From Aequorivita marisscotiae (GTDB lineage Bacteria > Bacteroidota > Bacteroidia > Flavobacteriales > Flavobacteriaceae): a stretch of DNA of 64,000 nt. Positions 63,168 through 64,000 of the stretch are shown here, one piece after another (position 1 is the first letter of the stretch; each line of letters starts with the position of its first letter). The position numbers and the translations under genes were made by a program. The stretch spans positions 2,790,001 to 2,854,000 of the forward strand of contig NZ_CP122379.1 of NCBI RefSeq assembly GCF_029814825.1, given 5' to 3'. The notes below the pieces were generated by a model, which worked only from the letters and a program-made list of their open reading frames with translations, had not been told where the DNA came from and searched no databases.

Positions 63168-64000
63168 TTATGGTAATACAGCTAAAAATTCACCAGCTGT
63201 AATTTGATATACCGTTGGGTCTTGACCCGTAGCATCTACAGCACTAAAGTTAAAGGTTCCTTCAATTATACCATTGTCCATATCGTAATTGGTAATATTA
63301 ATAGTTCCAGGATTTGAAACATATGTAATTGATGTACCAACTATTGGTGTGTAATATCCAACAATTTCATCGCCTTCAATTACTTCGGTACTCATTTCAA
63401 AACTGCCTTCGGTAATAGTGGCTGGAAATGTAAGTTTCATACTTTGCCCATCTACAGTTGCCGTTAAGGTAATTGTAGGATATTGGTTGAAAACATCGGT
63501 AGTAATAGTAAATTCATCTGGATTAAATGCCGTGCCATCTACATTGGCTTTAAAGATATTATTGGCACCTGGAACACCTTCAAAAAACACTGTAAAATTA
63601 CCTTCGGTCACTTCAACTACTTCTGGATCTTGGTTTAAGGGATCTGTGCCGGTAAAGGCAAAAGTTGCTTTTAAAACTCCAGCTTCTAGATCAAATTCTG
63701 AAATAGTAATTGTTCCAGGATTCGAAGTTAAATTTTCACCCCCAATTCCATCGTTATAAAGCGCAATTAGGTCTGTACCGTCTGATATACTTACCATATT
63801 AAAAGTACCCACTCCTAAGGAGCGTGGAATGTCTAATCGCAATAATTCACCCGTAGCGCTTTGCGCTTCGATTTTAATCATATGAACATCGCCAATAACT
63901 GGCTCAGAAACGGTGAGCGTTTCCGCTTCAAAATCTATATCGTTTACCTTGGCAAAAAATTCGTTATCTGGATCACCGCCACCTGTGCCCCCGCCTCCAG
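63168..64000 (-). CDS. Exported protein with DUF6252-like tandem repeats, 5' end outside the window
   Basis: The reading frame is open to the window edge, so the gene is partial; an internal ATG at 63881 is not the start. The upstream part encodes GGGTGGGDPDNEFFAKVNDI, a Gly-rich linker such as follows a lipoprotein signal. Two units of about 130 residues are visible: one starting FFAKVNDIDFEAETLTV and ending VVEVTEGNFTVFF, the second starting IFKANVDGTAFNPDEFTI and ending YQITAGEFLAVLP. Each has a strand pattern ending in NPGTI(T/N)I(S/T) and G(V/I)(L/I)(K/E)(A/G)TF(A/N)F. This resembles DUF6252, a surface beta-sandwich family of unknown role. Confidence 0.75.
   Translation of the reverse strand, partial: GGGGTGGGDPDNEFFAKVNDIDFEAETLTVSEPVIGDVHMIKIEAQSATGELLRLDIPRSLGVGTFNMVSISDGTDLIALYNDGIGGENLTSNPGTITISEFDLEAGVLKATFAFTGTDPLNQDPEVVEVTEGNFTVFFEGVPGANNIFKANVDGTAFNPDEFTITTDVFNQYPTITLTATVDGQSMKLTFPATITEGSFEMSTEVIEGDEIVGYYTPIVGTSITYVSNPGTINITNYDMDNGIIEGTFNFSAVDATGQDPTVYQITAGEFLAVLP

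Noticed and set aside
63168..63881. Complete 237-residue gene starting at the ATG at 63881
   Set aside because: The frame stays open upstream to the edge of the window and encodes a plausible Gly-rich linker, so the gene is larger.

Overview
The window comes from a low-GC member of the Bacteroidota, most likely a marine-type Flavobacteriaceae. I infer this from the Bacteroidota promoter signature TAnnTTTG, the near absence of Shine-Dalgarno sites, the fused lpxC-fabZ gene, two type IX secretion genes (porX, porQ), and families largely confined to flavobacteria (DUF6090-like, DUF6252-like, tiny CTPE lipoproteins). The genus cannot be fixed from the sequence; an Aequorivita-like relative is a guess. 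No rRNA, tRNA, CRISPR array, prophage or insertion sequence was seen.

Layout. 1-1.3 kb: a VOC-fold protein and a helicase-like protein with only the first RecA lobe. 1.6-9.8 kb: six same-strand genes, several overlapping, for a coiled-coil protein, an unknown soluble protein, an AAA+ ATPase, another unknown protein and two membrane proteins. None has a function I recognise, and I consider this the best candidate for an undescribed system. 9.8-13.6 kb: a very large multi-PAS histidine kinase overlapping a single-domain response regulator. 13.9-19.2 kb: an S37-like peptidase lipoprotein, an aminopeptidase P, a two-repeat secreted protein and CorA. 19.2-27.2 kb: the complete histidine operon on the minus strand (hisG-D-C-B-H-A-[four-helix-bundle gene]-F-IE), led by a previously unlisted 18-residue leader peptide with four consecutive His codons and an attenuator hairpin. 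Its spacers carry 7-bp tandem repeats and its hisA carries a palindromic repeat inside the reading frame. 27.3-33.6 kb: a sodium symporter, small membrane proteins, a prohibitin and a VWA membrane protein.

33.7-42.4 kb, all minus strand: fabG, sucD, then the lipid A/envelope cluster (NTF2-like, LpxD paralogue, efp, lpxA, lpxC-fabZ, lpxD, HD phosphohydrolase). 42.5-50.8 kb, mainly plus: porX, tsaE, two copies of an overlapping lipoprotein/membrane-protein gene pair, alanine dehydrogenase, then proline dehydrogenase divergent from aroB. 50.8-64 kb, mostly minus: PfpI-like protein, BrkB-like membrane protein, DinB-like protein, an Lrp regulator, an M14 peptidase, an XRE regulator, a hybrid kinase, mscL, cmk, porQ, lon, and a cell-surface protein with tandem repeats that runs off the end of the window.

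Several gene starts were moved from the longest open frame to an internal ATG (AAA ATPase, lpxC-fabZ, hisD, proline dehydrogenase, Lrp, response regulator and others); the reason is given in each entry. Domain positions are approximate and all family calls come from reading motifs, not from database searches.
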